Below are positions 1 to 11,169 of a stretch of DNA of 64,000 bases, piece by piece. A program made the translations under genes and the position numbers. A model generated the notes under the pieces. It was given only the letters and a program-made list of their open reading frames with translations, was not told where the DNA came from and made no database searches. Position 1 is the stretch's first letter. Each line of letters begins with the position of its first letter. The stretch is from the NCBI RefSeq assembly GCF_014839805.1, contig NC_051123.1, positions 1,842,727 through 1,906,726 of the forward strand, read 5' to 3'. Source of the DNA: Manduca sexta. Taxonomy: Eukaryota > Arthropoda > Insecta > Lepidoptera > Sphingidae.

Positions 1-245
1 GTTGAAAGAAAAATGTAAAAATAATTAATAATCATGGATATTTCGGCCTTTAAAATTTCGTCATATTAAATTTTAAAGGCCGAAATATCCATGATTATTA
101 ATTATTTTACGTTTTTCTTTCAACTGCGAGAACTAATCACTAACTAGACGTGAATTTAAATTCTTTACTTGCCAATACTTGTTTAGTTACCCAGATTAAA
201 GCCGAAACAAAATGTATGAAAATGGACCTTGAGCTACCACCTTAA
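1..245. mobile_element. Large palindromic (foldback) MITE, cut by the window edge
   Basis: Bases 1-58 pair with 68-124 as an inverted repeat with one mismatch and one indel around a 9-base loop. The right arm continues to about 245, ending in a terminal segment (GGACCTTGAGCTACCACC then TTAA at 242-245). The same arm recurs at 16962-17187, where the outer ends are TTAA-flanked. I infer that the intact element is a near-symmetric palindrome of about 370 bp whose left arm continues off the window. TTAA at the ends suggests a piggyBac-type target site, which is inference. It has no coding capacity. Confidence 0.8.
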
Positions 246-254
246 TATGCTTGC

Positions 255-369
255 GTAATAATATCAGCTCTATTATATACTTTTATTAGGCACGGACCTC
301 CTCTAACGCTGATTCTGAGAAGGTTTAGACCTTAATCCACCACGCTTGCCTAGTGTGGGTTGGCAGAAT
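255..369 (-). mobile_element. SINE-A fragment
   Basis: This is a diverged 3' part of the SINE-A family (full copy at 27163-27494). It includes the tail ATAATATCAGCTCTATTATA and the block around CCACCACGCTTGCCTAGTG. Many substitutions suggest an old insertion, and no target duplication was seen. Confidence 0.7.
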
Positions 370-1895
370 ATCTATCTTTTAGATTTTTTTTACGCAGCTA
401 AATAGGGCTATGTGTAAAATAAAAATAGACATGCAAAATAAAACCAATTCTAGACTAAACATTATATAGGCCAACAAGATTTTTTATACGTGGAATTTTT
501 ACTAACGGTGTCTTTTAATCAGATCTTAGGCATTTCTTTATGATAATACAAACAGTTTTTGATCAAATTTTTGTACAATATGGAATGTTAATATTTCCTC
601 AAACATGTTAAAATTTTAATATAAAAAAAATATTGTGACCAGCTTAAAAACTGTCATACATTTGCTCAACAGTTGGGCTTAAAATATTTTCATGATTGCT
701 AAGCAGGTATGATATTAAATTCCATAATAGGATCAAGAATAAATTTGGACTGTAAAGTTTAGCAAATCTAATTTAGTATCCTCATAATTCAGTGTTGTAT
801 ATGAAATGATATGCTAAGACTGGCTCAAACAATAATAAAATATAATCCTGATATATATCGGAGTATTATATCCAGGATCGTAGTTAGGGCTGGTAAATGG
901 AAAATGTAATAAAGTAGGCAGTCATAGACAAAGGCGGTATATCGAACTGTCACGTGACTACAATATGGCGGCTGTAAAAAATAATTTTGTTTTAATGTGC
1001 TCTAGGAAATTATGACAAACCCAAGGAGAGTTTTTCATCAGGAAGGTTTTAATAACACGGTATTATTTTTTGTCTTAGGGTCGTTGCTTTATTTTCCAGT
1101 AATTATGGACATTGTCGAAGCTCAGAATTAATCGCGTGCTATTTTACTTAACGCGATGAAAGTACGGACAAAGAAATGATCAATCATTGTTAAAAGTTGC
1201 TGACAATGTGACGTAAATTCTTTTGGCACAATGTTCATTGTTCCTTTTCCTACAGCCATTGGCTAGCTACGAATTTGCAAGCCCATAATGTGATACACAC
1301 GAACTGATCCTGAATATGTAAACAGTGTACAAAAATAGAGTGTTAGTCACATTTAAACATATATTAGTTTATTAAGATCTATATAGTTAATTTCTTTTGC
1401 ATTTGTTATATTGCTACACTCTTTACGCATTATTTGTTATGTTCGCATTGTGTATAGCGCATTCTTAATATTTTAAAATAAAAAAAATATAATAGGGCAT
1501 TGGAAGAAAACTATACAGCCATCAGTGGTTATCAAATGTCAGGTAATATAATGGATCATTTGACAAAAATAACCGAGCGTCTAATTTCCATATTGGTAAT
1601 CCTACTGGGGTTAGGTTTAGTACTATGCAGCTGATGGATGTTTATTATCTAAAGTGGTATGTAAAAAACTATTATAAGTGAATATGTAAAGTATTAAATG
1701 GCATGCGGTTATCTGTAAGGATAATCATGGATAAAAATATTTAGAACAAATTGGTGTCATAATTAATTTTTTAGGCAATAAAAATACATTGTTGTTTACT
1801 ATTAGACTCGTAAACAAATACACAATATTATCATGTTTCTATCCGTGTTTAAAGAACGCTTGCGATAGAATAGTGTGCATTACTTTATACAACAG
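370..1895. other. AT-rich stretch without recognised features
   Basis: No open frame of note, splice-bounded exon, TIR pair or SINE-like box was found here on either strand. The sequence is AT-rich with scattered short homopolymers. It is treated as intergenic or intronic. Confidence 0.5.
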
Positions 1896-1898
1896 TTA

Positions 1899-2075
1899 GG
1901 GTTTGTTTCAAAAGTTTTGGGTAAATGCTACTCGTCATTATAAGCCGACCAAATACAAGAGTCACACTTTAATCTGCGCTCTCAAATAAATGGTAATAAA
2001 TGAGTACTATCTACATTAACTGCTTAATACTGTAGCTGTCAAATTAAATTTACTTGAAGCTTGTGAAACAGGCCT
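1899..2075 (-). mobile_element. Harbinger-like MITE, copy 1
   Basis: The ends form an imperfect inverted repeat: GGGTTTGTTTCAAAAGTTTT at the left and, read from the right end, AGGCCTGTTTCACAAGCTTC. TTA flanks both sides (1896-1898 and 2076-2078), fitting the 3-bp TWA target of PIF/Harbinger elements. The interior matches 33724-33901 on the opposite strand, including a shared block around ATTTGGTCGGCTT. It is non-coding. The superfamily assignment rests on the TSD only. Confidence 0.65.
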
Positions 2076-2724
2076 TTAAGTACTAAATATTTTTATCTAT
2101 GGTTAAAATCGGCTCTACTTTGGCGAGTACCTAAAGTTATGTTACACGTAAGTTATATATCTTTATTATAACGTAGTTATTTGTAAATAATTAGTTGTTA
2201 ACATAATATTTCCATTTTATATCTCTCATAAAATATTCTAGGCTATGAGTGCCATTATTATCATGTGTATAGTAACCTCTTTCCATATATTTTGTTAATG
2301 TAATTTTTTTCAATGTATCCTTATAATTTTATAGTATCAAGATTTTGCGACCAAACTTTTTGATACCAAATGGTCGCGATGGTCGTTGGGTATCGTAGAT
2401 TGCTACCATAACGATTGTACACTGAGAATATGGAGGGGTTCTATAAGCTGAGTTAGCCGGCATGAATTTAATATTAATATTGTATATTTAATTATTTTAG
2501 CCATTGTATACAGTTTAATGTTATTTCAATGAAATAATCGACAAACAACGAGCTCATTTATATCTTAATAAAATGTAGTGTAATATTTTATAAACATGCA
2601 TTTTTAATGTCCTTCACTCTATATTTAAACCGTAAGGTACCTTCAAAATATACTTATAACAACCTTGTATTAAGATTTTAGGGATATTATCAAAGCTTCA
2701 AAGATTGTTAGGACTATAAATAAA

Positions 2725-2990
2725 CACACACACACAACATCACGCATTTATCCCCGAATGGGTATGCAGAGGCGAAACCAGGGCACCCACATTTCGCCAA
2801 GTGTGTTCTGTCCTATGATGTGATAGGGGGCGAACCTATCGCCAAATCGGGCACAAATTCCAGACTCCGAGCTGATACTGAGCAGAAAAACCCAAATATC
2901 ACTTTGTCCGACCCGGGATACGAATCCAGAACCTCAGAGCGCTGTCGTACCGCGCATGCAGTACAACTATGCCACCGAGGCAGTCAAACA
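2725..2990 (-). mobile_element. SINE-B, near full length
   Basis: This is a tRNA-derived SINE in reverse orientation, with a (CA)n stretch at its 3' end (2724-2736) and the tRNA-like head at the right. It is flanked by a 9-base duplication ATAAATAAA at 2716-2724 and 2991-2999. The Pol III B box is altered to GGATTCGTATCC. The short open frame across it is only SINE sequence. Confidence 0.85.
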
Positions 2991-3124
2991 ATAAATAAAA
3001 ATTACAATTATTGACGTAAGGAAAAAAGAGTAGTCTCGTATGTATCATTTTAATAGATATATGTACTACTACTATAGCGATTCATAGCGCCACCTATACG
3101 ACACAAACGCCATCTATTTAAAAA

Positions 3125-3520
3125 AGTCTGATAAAAACTCTATGGAAGCAGTCTACCGGGATAAAATGTAGTCTATGTGTAGGTGGCGAGGATGAAATTT
3201 TTCGAAAGGGAAGCCGACGCCATATATAGGTACTAATGCTAATTGTAATTGGATTTTAGGCCACTATGCTATAAATATTCATTATTTATTTGTTAATAAA
3301 ATATATTTATTTTAACAGGTTTTTTATATAAATTACAAAAGTGAAGCCGGTAGGAATTCTGTTATATGGACGCTTCGTTACTGCTATGAGTCAATCCAGG
3401 ACTTGGTTTACTCGTGTGACGAATTTCATACAAACCCGTTCAGTTATTTCTGAGTTTCTTTCTAACAAATATACAAACATTTCCAAATTTTCGCGTTTTT
3501 AATGTTATTAATAAGGCACA
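3125..3520 (+). repeat. LINE-type 3' end fragments (repeat G)
   Basis: Two pieces resemble the common insect retroposon tail that reads roughly 'accgggataaaa..tagcctatg...ccgttcag...ttcgcatttataat': 3150-3200, and 3385-3510 with CAAACCCGTTCAGTTATTTC and a TTTTCGCGTTTTTAATGTTATTAATA end. Related copies lie at 25625-25915 (-), 29130-29315 (+) and 63190-63445 (+). The order and wording match a 3' UTR; no reverse transcriptase is present. Confidence 0.5.
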
Positions 3521-5889
3521 AGTTAACATTATTCAAAACAGCGCCATCTGGTAGATTCTTGTTAAACTAGTTAGTACTTCTTATGAAGCCTTCGATATCT
3601 AGGCATTGTAGTCACTATGAAGTTAGGTATTAACTTTGTCTGTTCCACGTAAAAAATGTAGATGTCACGAAATATTAATTTGGACAGTTTAAGATGAGTT
3701 CAATTTAAAAATATGAATTTGTTCAGCTACTTCTGTGGTTGACACTATGGTTCATGGTTGTATAATATCTGATAATATTTTAAAGTTGTAATAATATTGA
3801 AATTAGCTCGGCGCGTCTCAGGAAGCACTATTTACTCAAATATTCAATAGAAGAATAGGGAGGTGTTGGAAATATATTTTTCCATTGTCACCAAGAATAG
3901 AAATTCAGCAGCTCATCCCAGTGGTCGCGACCTATAAAAAGGTGAAACAGGGATTCCAACGAGAACTGTATTTATAACCTCCAGAAATCCCACTAACACA
4001 AAAGCATAACTAATGCTTCAACCCAGTTTTCTACGTGTACCAACCCGGTCGATCCGGAACATCGTATCGTTTCACTTCTGAAAGCCAGTTTCCCTACCCC
4101 CATCTGAAAAGCGATCAATCAAAGTCTTGTATAACAATATGCTCAATCATTTGTATAACAACTAGTCGTGAATAATTAATAGGTGTATAACGGCGTTGCG
4201 CTGATGGTATCATACGTAGATAATAGAGCAGATAGGTTACTTGAATCGAACCTTGTCTCTGTTTAATTATAAGAATAATATTCAATTTTTTTAGTATCAT
4301 TCATGCCTATGATCTTATGTTTACATTATACCATGACATTGTAATGTTATTATAGAAATTTTAATAATTATACTGTTGAAATGGTATTAAATAAAAATAA
4401 AATAAAATATTGACTTATACGATATATGTAATTAAACTAATCTTTACATAATTTGCATTCCGGTAGGCAACGGCTAGGTTGTACCTCTGGCATTGGTTTA
4501 GTCCATGAGCGGCGGATGCTGCTTACCATCAAGCGGACCACTTGCTCGTTTGACTACCGAAAATATAAAAACAACTAGATATAGGTAGGATGATGTCGGA
4601 AGTATTTTTGTTAAGGTTTTTTAATTTAATCTTGTAAAAGTGCATTCATTGCTTTTGGTATGGCCTTGTCGAAAAAAAGGTCTTAAGGGTAATAGGTTAT
4701 TATTTTGAATTTGCCATTTTAGTTTTGAAAGATATTTAATTTCATCATGATGCGGGTGTAGTACTTAGGATATATAAGGGGCGACCCTATCGCCATATAT
4801 GCAATATTAAACATTATACAAAATTCAATAAAGTGACTCCTCTATACTCTTTACTCTATGGTATTGACATCTGCGCATGGGCAGTTGCGTGTCGCGCGGC
4901 GCATTACCGGAGATAGCGGCGCGCTTTCTGGACCGACTGCTTGATAAAATCTACCGTTTGGAAATTTCATTAAACATAGGATAGATGCTTGTAGATATGA
5001 ATATCGAGAAAAGGGTTTTTATTAATAAAATTATTAATGGTCTTACCTAATAGTAGTGTGAAACGATTCCGAAAAATTAAACACAAAGATTTTGCCACCT
5101 CCTTCATCAGGTGGACAGGTAGAAGTAGGGGTAAGGGAGATATATATCTTATTAGCCGTGCGATCAAGGGGCTACGGCCAGTTCTATAGAAGGATAGCAA
5201 TGCCAATGCCAATCAAATACAAATCCCTGATTCCTATTCCAGATATCTAGATCGAAAGACGTATATCCGGTTTGTCTGGATTTTAGACAGTACTCAAAAC
5301 CAATCGCAACTAACAAATACAGTTAAATCACTTAACTCTGTACAAAGGTAAGAACTCTCGAGACGAATTTGCTTTCACATGTTCGAATTGCATCGTAATA
5401 GATGACTTTGGGAATTAGTTTTCAATGCTAAAATGTTGGCGTGAATTATTAGTAGTCGACTACGGTGGTTTGTTTAATGTAATAATTAATAATGAAGTTC
5501 ATAATTGTTAAAGAAATATATCAGCTTGCAGTGTTTTTAACTGTTCTATAAATAGTTTGGTGTATTACTAAAAAGGTTTGTACCGAACATATTTTAAAAT
5601 CAAAAAAGGAGTTTTAATTAAAAAAAAATGACTGATTTATTACTGGCCGAAATGACACAAACTTGCGCTTTCTCAGTTATGTATGGAATATAAGAACGTA
5701 TGTTTTAATGAGTACAAACTGTTCATGAATATTATGATCGTTATTAGGTACATCATTCAGTGAAAGTACACTAGTACATTTTAATAAGATAATTATGAAA
5801 TTTTCGCTTCCAGAGTGAAAGTTTTTGGGAATGATGTTTGTAAAGTCCTTACAAGAAGACAATTATGACGGTGCAAAATTTTCACTGGA
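3521..5889. other. No gene seen; small CpG cluster and repeat scraps
   Basis: There is no supportable coding exon. A short CG-rich cluster at about 4868-4935 stands out of the AT-rich background. A 4450-4550 segment (GCTTACCATCAAGCGGACCA) resembles a dispersed lepidopteran repeat. Open frames here (60-80 codons) are AT-rich noise. Confidence 0.4.
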
Positions 5890-6237
5890 TTAAAAAAATG
5901 TTTGGATCAGCCCATACTGCGCGTAGAGATCTGCCGCTCTGGCCAGTTGACCACAGTCCGGCGCGATCGCTACACGCCTGCGCGTGATACTTCCGAACCT
6001 AAGTAGATTTCCATCGCTCACACGCGAAAAAAATGACTATGGTTTGAGCGCGCGTGATTCGAATTTCGAACGTAATTTGACAAGTGATGTGCATTTCGTT
6101 CTGTGTTTGAATTTCGAACGTCTCCATTCTGATGTTAACGAGTTTCTTTGCACTAATGTTTTGACCACCTCCGCTGCGACGTAATTAAAAACTTTTTGGA
6201 TTTTGCTCTGTGTTAGCTGAATACGGACTTTATTATG
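5890..6237 (+). promoter_or_regulatory. Candidate CpG-rich promoter and 5' exon
   Basis: From about 5915 the sequence is locally CG-dinucleotide-rich (GTCCGGCGCGATCGCTACAC, CGCGTGATACTTCCG and others) in an AT-rich setting. It ends at 6237 with ATG immediately followed by a good splice donor, GTGAGC (6238-6243). That is the shape of a 5' UTR exon whose last codon is the start codon. Phase 0 after ATG would be compatible with the phase-0 exon of gene 1 at 44122, but a 38-kb intron would be needed. Transcript evidence is absent, so this is a hypothesis. Confidence 0.3.
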
Positions 6238-6702
6238 GTGAGCTTTAAATATAATATAATCTGTTATTGTTATTATTAATTATAATTAATACTATGACAC
6301 AGTTTAATGTAAAAATAGTTGTTATATTTTTGTTTTTTTTTTTTTACTGGCTTTTATTGAAAGATATTTTGTATTTTTTAGTATTATATCTAAATGAGAT
6401 CCGAAAATTTTCTACCAAAATTGTATTTCAGACTATTTTATAATTATTATGTTGATAAATTGTGACACTGTCTCTATGATAATAATTATGAGGATAAATG
6501 AAAATGCTACACCAATTAACCGCTAAGTATGAGCAAATAAACTCTTTAAACTCATTAATAACCGTTTTCCCGGTCGATTATCCGGGAAACAATCGATTTT
6601 ACCGCGTCCGCTAAGCTTTCTTTAGGAGTAATATGCATCATAATTATATACGGGCTAACCATACGTAGTTGGGTACTGATGATTATAATATAATAAATAA
6701 AA

Positions 6703-7009
6703 ATATCAGCACTCTATTATATACTGTCCTACTGCTGGGCACAGGCCTACTTCTGAGAGGGATTAGACCTTAGTCCACCACGCTGGCCTAGTTCTGATTG
6801 GTAGACTTCACACACCCTCAAAATTCTGATAGAGAACTTCTCAGGTATGCAGGGTTCCTCACATTTTTTTCCTTCACCGTTAAAGCAAGCGGTAATTCAC
6901 AAAAAATACACACATAATTTTAGAAAAGTTAGAGTTGTGCTCTTGGGATTTGAACCTGCGAACATTCGTCTCGGCAATCTGTTTCATAAACAACTAGGCT
7001 ATCACCGCT
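6703..7009 (-). mobile_element. SINE-A, nearly complete, diverged
   Basis: It is in reverse orientation. The tail end (ATATCAGCACTCTATTATAT) lies at the left and the tRNA-like head at the right, with B box on the minus strand GCAGGTTCAAATCCCAAGAG. Several indels relative to 27163-27494 indicate age. The 83-codon open frame over it is SINE sequence. Confidence 0.85.
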
Positions 7010-7919
7010 TGCGATGGCATTGTGTTAGATGTCGCCTATGTGGTAGTGTGTACATAGTATTATTAAAACGCTGTACCACGGTACAGTCACATAAATGATG
7101 TTGTAAGGGTGGTAGTTTTATCTACGGAATATGTTTGTTATCCCTAAATATATAATTTAAGGCCCTTCTACAAGCAAACGACCTTGGGCATTTGTGTCAT
7201 TCACGGCGCACGATTAACGGCGGAAATTGGCAAAGATTTGCGCATAATTGTTACAAAAAATTAAATTGTCTTCTGAAAATTTAAAACTACAAATTTTTTC
7301 CTTATTTATTTGTCTATTGTTTGGTTACAAATAATCAATACTTTTTGTGATAGATAAATTATGAATTAACGGATCAATATCCACATTATAAAAAATTTTA
7401 ACAATCAAAGTAAGGATGACGTACTTTCCAAAATATTATGTTAAATATTTTTTTTTAAATGTATTTTAGATTTCGAATTGCTAGCTTCCAAAAATACAGT
7501 TAGCATGTTCTGATGTGTGGAGGGCCGTGTTATATTTTTTTTTAACATGGTCATACGTTTGTTAGCCTGGCAGGGCTTATACAAATACACCGGTCTTGCG
7601 GGTGAGAGCTTTAGGCACTGCGAGCCCTTAAGTGAACATACTGAGGGCGACCCTCTAGAGGTTCACGGAGGCCTTGTTGTGGGATATTGTAAGATCTAAT
7701 ATTGGGGACGCACTGCTAATTTAGTATGGCTATTACTTCACCAATACAATAGGGTATTTATTATACGAAGAAAAAGAATACGAAATCAGAAATATAATTG
7801 CTTAAGAAATCTAACAGCAATTAATATCTCAAATATTGCACATGCGCGTAGAGGGGATACCGCTAACTCTTTCTTTCGCACACTTCGTAATGGTTGATGA
7901 ATTCATACAGAACTGAAGC

Positions 7920-8106
7920 GGCGGCGTATTTGTATTTTGCGTGAGCGGTACATCGCTCTGAAGTCCAGGGTTTGAATCCCATGTTGTGCAAAGTGATATT
8001 CAGTTTTCTGCGCAGGATCAGCCCGGAGTTAAAAATTTGTGTCGAATTTCTATAGAATCATCTCTATCATAGGATGGAATCCACATTGTGAAAAGAGATT
8101 GCCAGT
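7920..8106 (+). mobile_element. SINE-B, decayed
   Basis: The head region carries GGTTTGAATCCC (B-box-like). It is followed by GCAAAGTGATATTCAGTTTT and AGCCCGGAGT, matching SINE-B order, with later insertions. The 3' tail is lost or unrecognisable after about 8106. Confidence 0.7.
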
Positions 8107-8626
8107 GTTAACGTCTCAGAAATCTTTAAAAAAGATGATATGTGACAGTTTGATGATTGTATGATGTGTGAGATTTCTAGTCTCATACAGCCATTTTTTA
8201 ATCTCATTCCTTTTTGACAGTTTCGCACGACTCTCCTGAACTCTTGGGTATCTATCGTCACATTGGGTAACCCATAGGTCGTCCCCCGGCCTATGTCACT
8301 AAAAAAACTGTCGGTAGAGATACTCTGTGTATAAAACTCAACTATCTACCTTTGTAACACGATTAGTATTTGAATGATTTTTTCTTTAATCCAGATCTTG
8401 AACCTAATTAATTTAAGACGAGTTTGTACTCGCGATTTCGTTTGCGCGAGTCTGCCTGTGGTAAAAATGCCATTGTGCATTCTTTCTGGACGTATAACTT
8501 TAAATAGTTTATATATTCACTCTAAGGATCGTAGCTAAAATGCCTTTTTACAATCATTAAAGTTAATTGAAGACAAACATTTGGTACATATCGGGATACA
8601 AAATATACACTACTGATACCGTAGAT

Positions 8627-8872
8627 CAGGGGTGGCCAACTTGGTAAGACCCAAGATCTACTTTTCACTGATGATACTCTGTGTGATCTACCAAGCTACA
8701 TACATCTTGAAATCTCAAATGACACAACATAGTTCAGTACACAATTTATTATTATTTTGATTAAAAAATGATACAAGACGATGCGTGCAGCAGTTAGTGA
8801 TTAGGTATGTTGCGCGCTGTTCTACGTATTTATATTTTTGCCTTGCCACGATCGACTGGTTGGCCACCCCTG
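8627..8872. mobile_element. hAT-type MITE with perfect 8-bp target duplication
   Basis: The ends are CAGGGGTGGCCAACTTGG and, at the right, GGTTGGCCACCCCTG, a terminal inverted repeat of about 14 bases. The element is bracketed by CCGTAGAT at 8619-8626 and again at 8873-8880, an exact 8-bp duplication. The 246-bp interior has no coding capacity. The CAGGGGTGGCCAA terminus plus an 8-bp TSD is the classic hAT signature. Confidence 0.95.
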
Positions 8873-9219
8873 CCGTAGATCTATTTAGTGATTTAGGTTT
8901 ATTTCAATAAACAATAAAACAAGCTTTATTATTATAATATTGAAAGGATGTACGTCACAATTACCCAAAATTACGCCACATTCGGGGCAGAACGTTCATA
9001 ATCCAAACATAAATGCATCCAAATTTAGAAATCGTATATAAATTAACGAAGTGAAATTAAGAAATTGTCTTCAGTATAAATAAATCTAGCTTTTTGGAAG
9101 CTAGAAATAAGAATTTTAATTAAATAACCAGTTTTTATATAACTAACGATACGGAAGTAACAAGTCAACGATTATATGAAGTTTTTCAACTCTGATTATA
9201 ATTTTGTTCATTTATTTTT

Positions 9220-9446
9220 TCATTGTTACACACACATTGGACTTCACACACTGAAAATTCCTATAGAGAATTTTTCAGGTATGCAAGTTTCCTCAGTATG
9301 TTTTCCTTTACCGTTAATGCAAGCGATAATTCACAAAGAATACACACATAATTATTTAGAAAAATCAGAGGGGTGTGCCCTTGGGATTTGAACCTGCGGA
9401 CATTCGTCATGGCAGTCCGTTCCACACCCAACTAGGCTATCGCCGC
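9220..9446 (-). mobile_element. SINE-A 5' half, reverse orientation
   Basis: The tRNA-like head ends at about 9446 (minus-strand start AGCGGCGATAGCCTAGTTGG) with an intact B box GGTTCAAATCC on the minus strand. The 3' part of this copy is cut off near 9220, in the block before the expected tail. It abuts an oppositely oriented SINE-A tail at 9447-9540. Confidence 0.85.
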
Positions 9447-9540
9447 TTTCCGCACTGGGCCAGCGTGGTGGACTAAGGCCTAATCCCTTTCCGTAGTAGA
9501 GCAGCATTGGGACAGTGTATAGTACAGGGCTCATATTATT
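9447..9540 (+). mobile_element. SINE-A 3' tail in opposite orientation
   Basis: It begins at GCACTGGGCCAGCGTGGTGG and ends in ACAGGGCTCATATTATTTAT, the normal SINE-A tail. It sits directly against the head of the reverse copy. Together they contain most SINE-A segments, but with the 3' third inverted relative to the rest, as expected from twin-priming-like inversion or rearrangement. Confidence 0.8.
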
Positions 9541-9714
9541 TATTTATTTTTTCATACTTGGGATGACAAGTTTTATTAAATATAAGGTATGTTCCGTTTG
9601 TGTCCGAAATGCACTTTCTAATGTAATAGACATGTCATTGTAATGTGTGACATGCAGTGGATGCTTTATACTGGGGCTGACACTATATTAAAGACGAATT
9701 TTGTCAAGCTTCAG

Positions 9715-9918
9715 TGCTGTAGTTATATTGCGGTACTCACTCTGTAGTACCGGGATCGAATCCTGGGTCAAGTAGTGATATTAGTTTTGTTTTGCTCAGA
9801 ATCAGTCAGTGGTCTGGAATTTGAGACTGATATGGTGATAGGCTAGCCCTTATCACCCATGGTGAAAAGTGACCTGATAGCAACTCTGCCTACCCCTTCG
9901 ACGATAAAGGGATGATAT
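9715..9918 (+). mobile_element. SINE-B, diverged
   Basis: It contains a B-box-like GGGATCGAATCCTGGGTC, AGTGATATTAGTTTTGTTTT, the block ending CCCTTATCACCCATGG, and the tail CTACCCCTTCGACGATAAAG. It is about 200 bp and carries small deletions. Confidence 0.8.
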
Positions 9919-10289
9919 GTTTGTACTTTGCTGTGCCAGTTAAAAAACCATACTCTCTACTGTTTAAACTTGTTTGAATATCGACTTAAACACTTAAATA
10001 TGGAGCAAATTATTTGTCAAACATTGTATCATACTCTCTACAACTTAAAATTGTTTAAATACCGACTTAATCTCACAAATATGGACCAAACATTTGCCAA
10101 ACATTGTACAGTAATGATACAAACTAGAATACAATTTGATACTTGTCATGAGTAAAAACGTACTTCGCTCAAAACTAGTAACGCAGATATGCGAATCACG
10201 CCCTAGTTTGCATTCGGATTGGGCACACTTTCTTGTGCGTTAACTTAGAAGTAATTGCTCTTATTCTGAAATTCTTTTAATTAATAACA

Positions 10290-10530
10290 TACAAGTGGCC
10301 AGTGTGGTTTTAGTAGGCAATGGGTATGTTTCTAGACCTACTCGGATAGAGACCACCATACACAAGGTGTTAAAACCCGCCATAGTGGCCCACGTAAGTG
10401 TTGTTCCGGGATCAGCCTGTGTATATCCGGTTCCAACAGGCCGGCATAATTATGGCGACTGCTGAGTGGCAATCATATCTCATCAGTCGACATTATATTG
10501 GACCCCAAACTGACACCCAAATAAACCATT
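10290..10530 (+). repeat. Dispersed repeat D, long copy
   Basis: It contains the order: a 5' part ending GATAGAGACCACC, then TTAAAACCCGCCATAGTGGC, GGGATCAGCCTGTGTATATC, CCAACAGGCCGGCATAATTA, and a 3' part around TCATCAGTCGACATTATATT. It is matched by 30181-30428 (+), 19300-19430 (-), 34938-35005 (-) and 59040-59152 (+). The 5' part shares the GGTGGTAGGATATAT block with other copies. Its class is unknown, probably a SINE or non-autonomous element. Confidence 0.7.
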
Positions 10531-10944
10531 ATGTGACTAATAGGAGAAATAGTGTAGGCTGAGGTCTAAACATAGTTGAATCATTAAAAGGACTAGCGGT
10601 ACATAGTGAAGGCATAAGGCGCCTGGTCGTGTACACGAACTGAAAGTGTGTTAATTTTTTGCTTTTATTTTATAAATATGAAATTTGTCTGCAACATAAT
10701 ATCGGGGCTATTTAATTTGAACCGTGTAACCCTGTAGTTATTATTCTGAATTATTTTTTGTTGCGCTATTATGTTTTCTTTACATTTAATCTGCCAAGCG
10801 ATTTTCTCTTTAAATGTAGGTAAGTTCATAAATTTATAAATGGGAATAATGTGATAAAATATTTATATTATTAAGTGGGATACAATGTACATCAATTTAT
10901 TACAATGGACGATTGTCTCCTTGGCGTAGATGTATTCTATACGT

Positions 10945-11163
10945 GGTATGACCACTACACTGAGGTTGCAGTTGCGAATCCTAGAGCGAGCAAAATGATA
11001 TTTGGGTTTTTCTGCTCACTATCAGCCCAGAGTCTGGAATTCCTGATACGGCGATAGATTTACGTATCATATCATAGGACGGAATATATTGTGAAAAGTA
11101 CCCAGTATCCACGTACTACCTGGTTACACCTCTGCCTACCCCTTCCATGATAAACGCGTGATA
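10945..11163 (+). mobile_element. SINE-B copy
   Basis: It shows GATATTTGGGTTTTTCTGCT, AGCCCAGAGTCTGGAATT, the GGCGATAG block and CTGCCTACCCCTTCCATGAT in SINE-B order. The B-box area (GTTGCGAATCC) is partly retained. The 60-codon frame over it is spurious. Confidence 0.8.
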
Positions 11164-11169
11164 TTGTAT

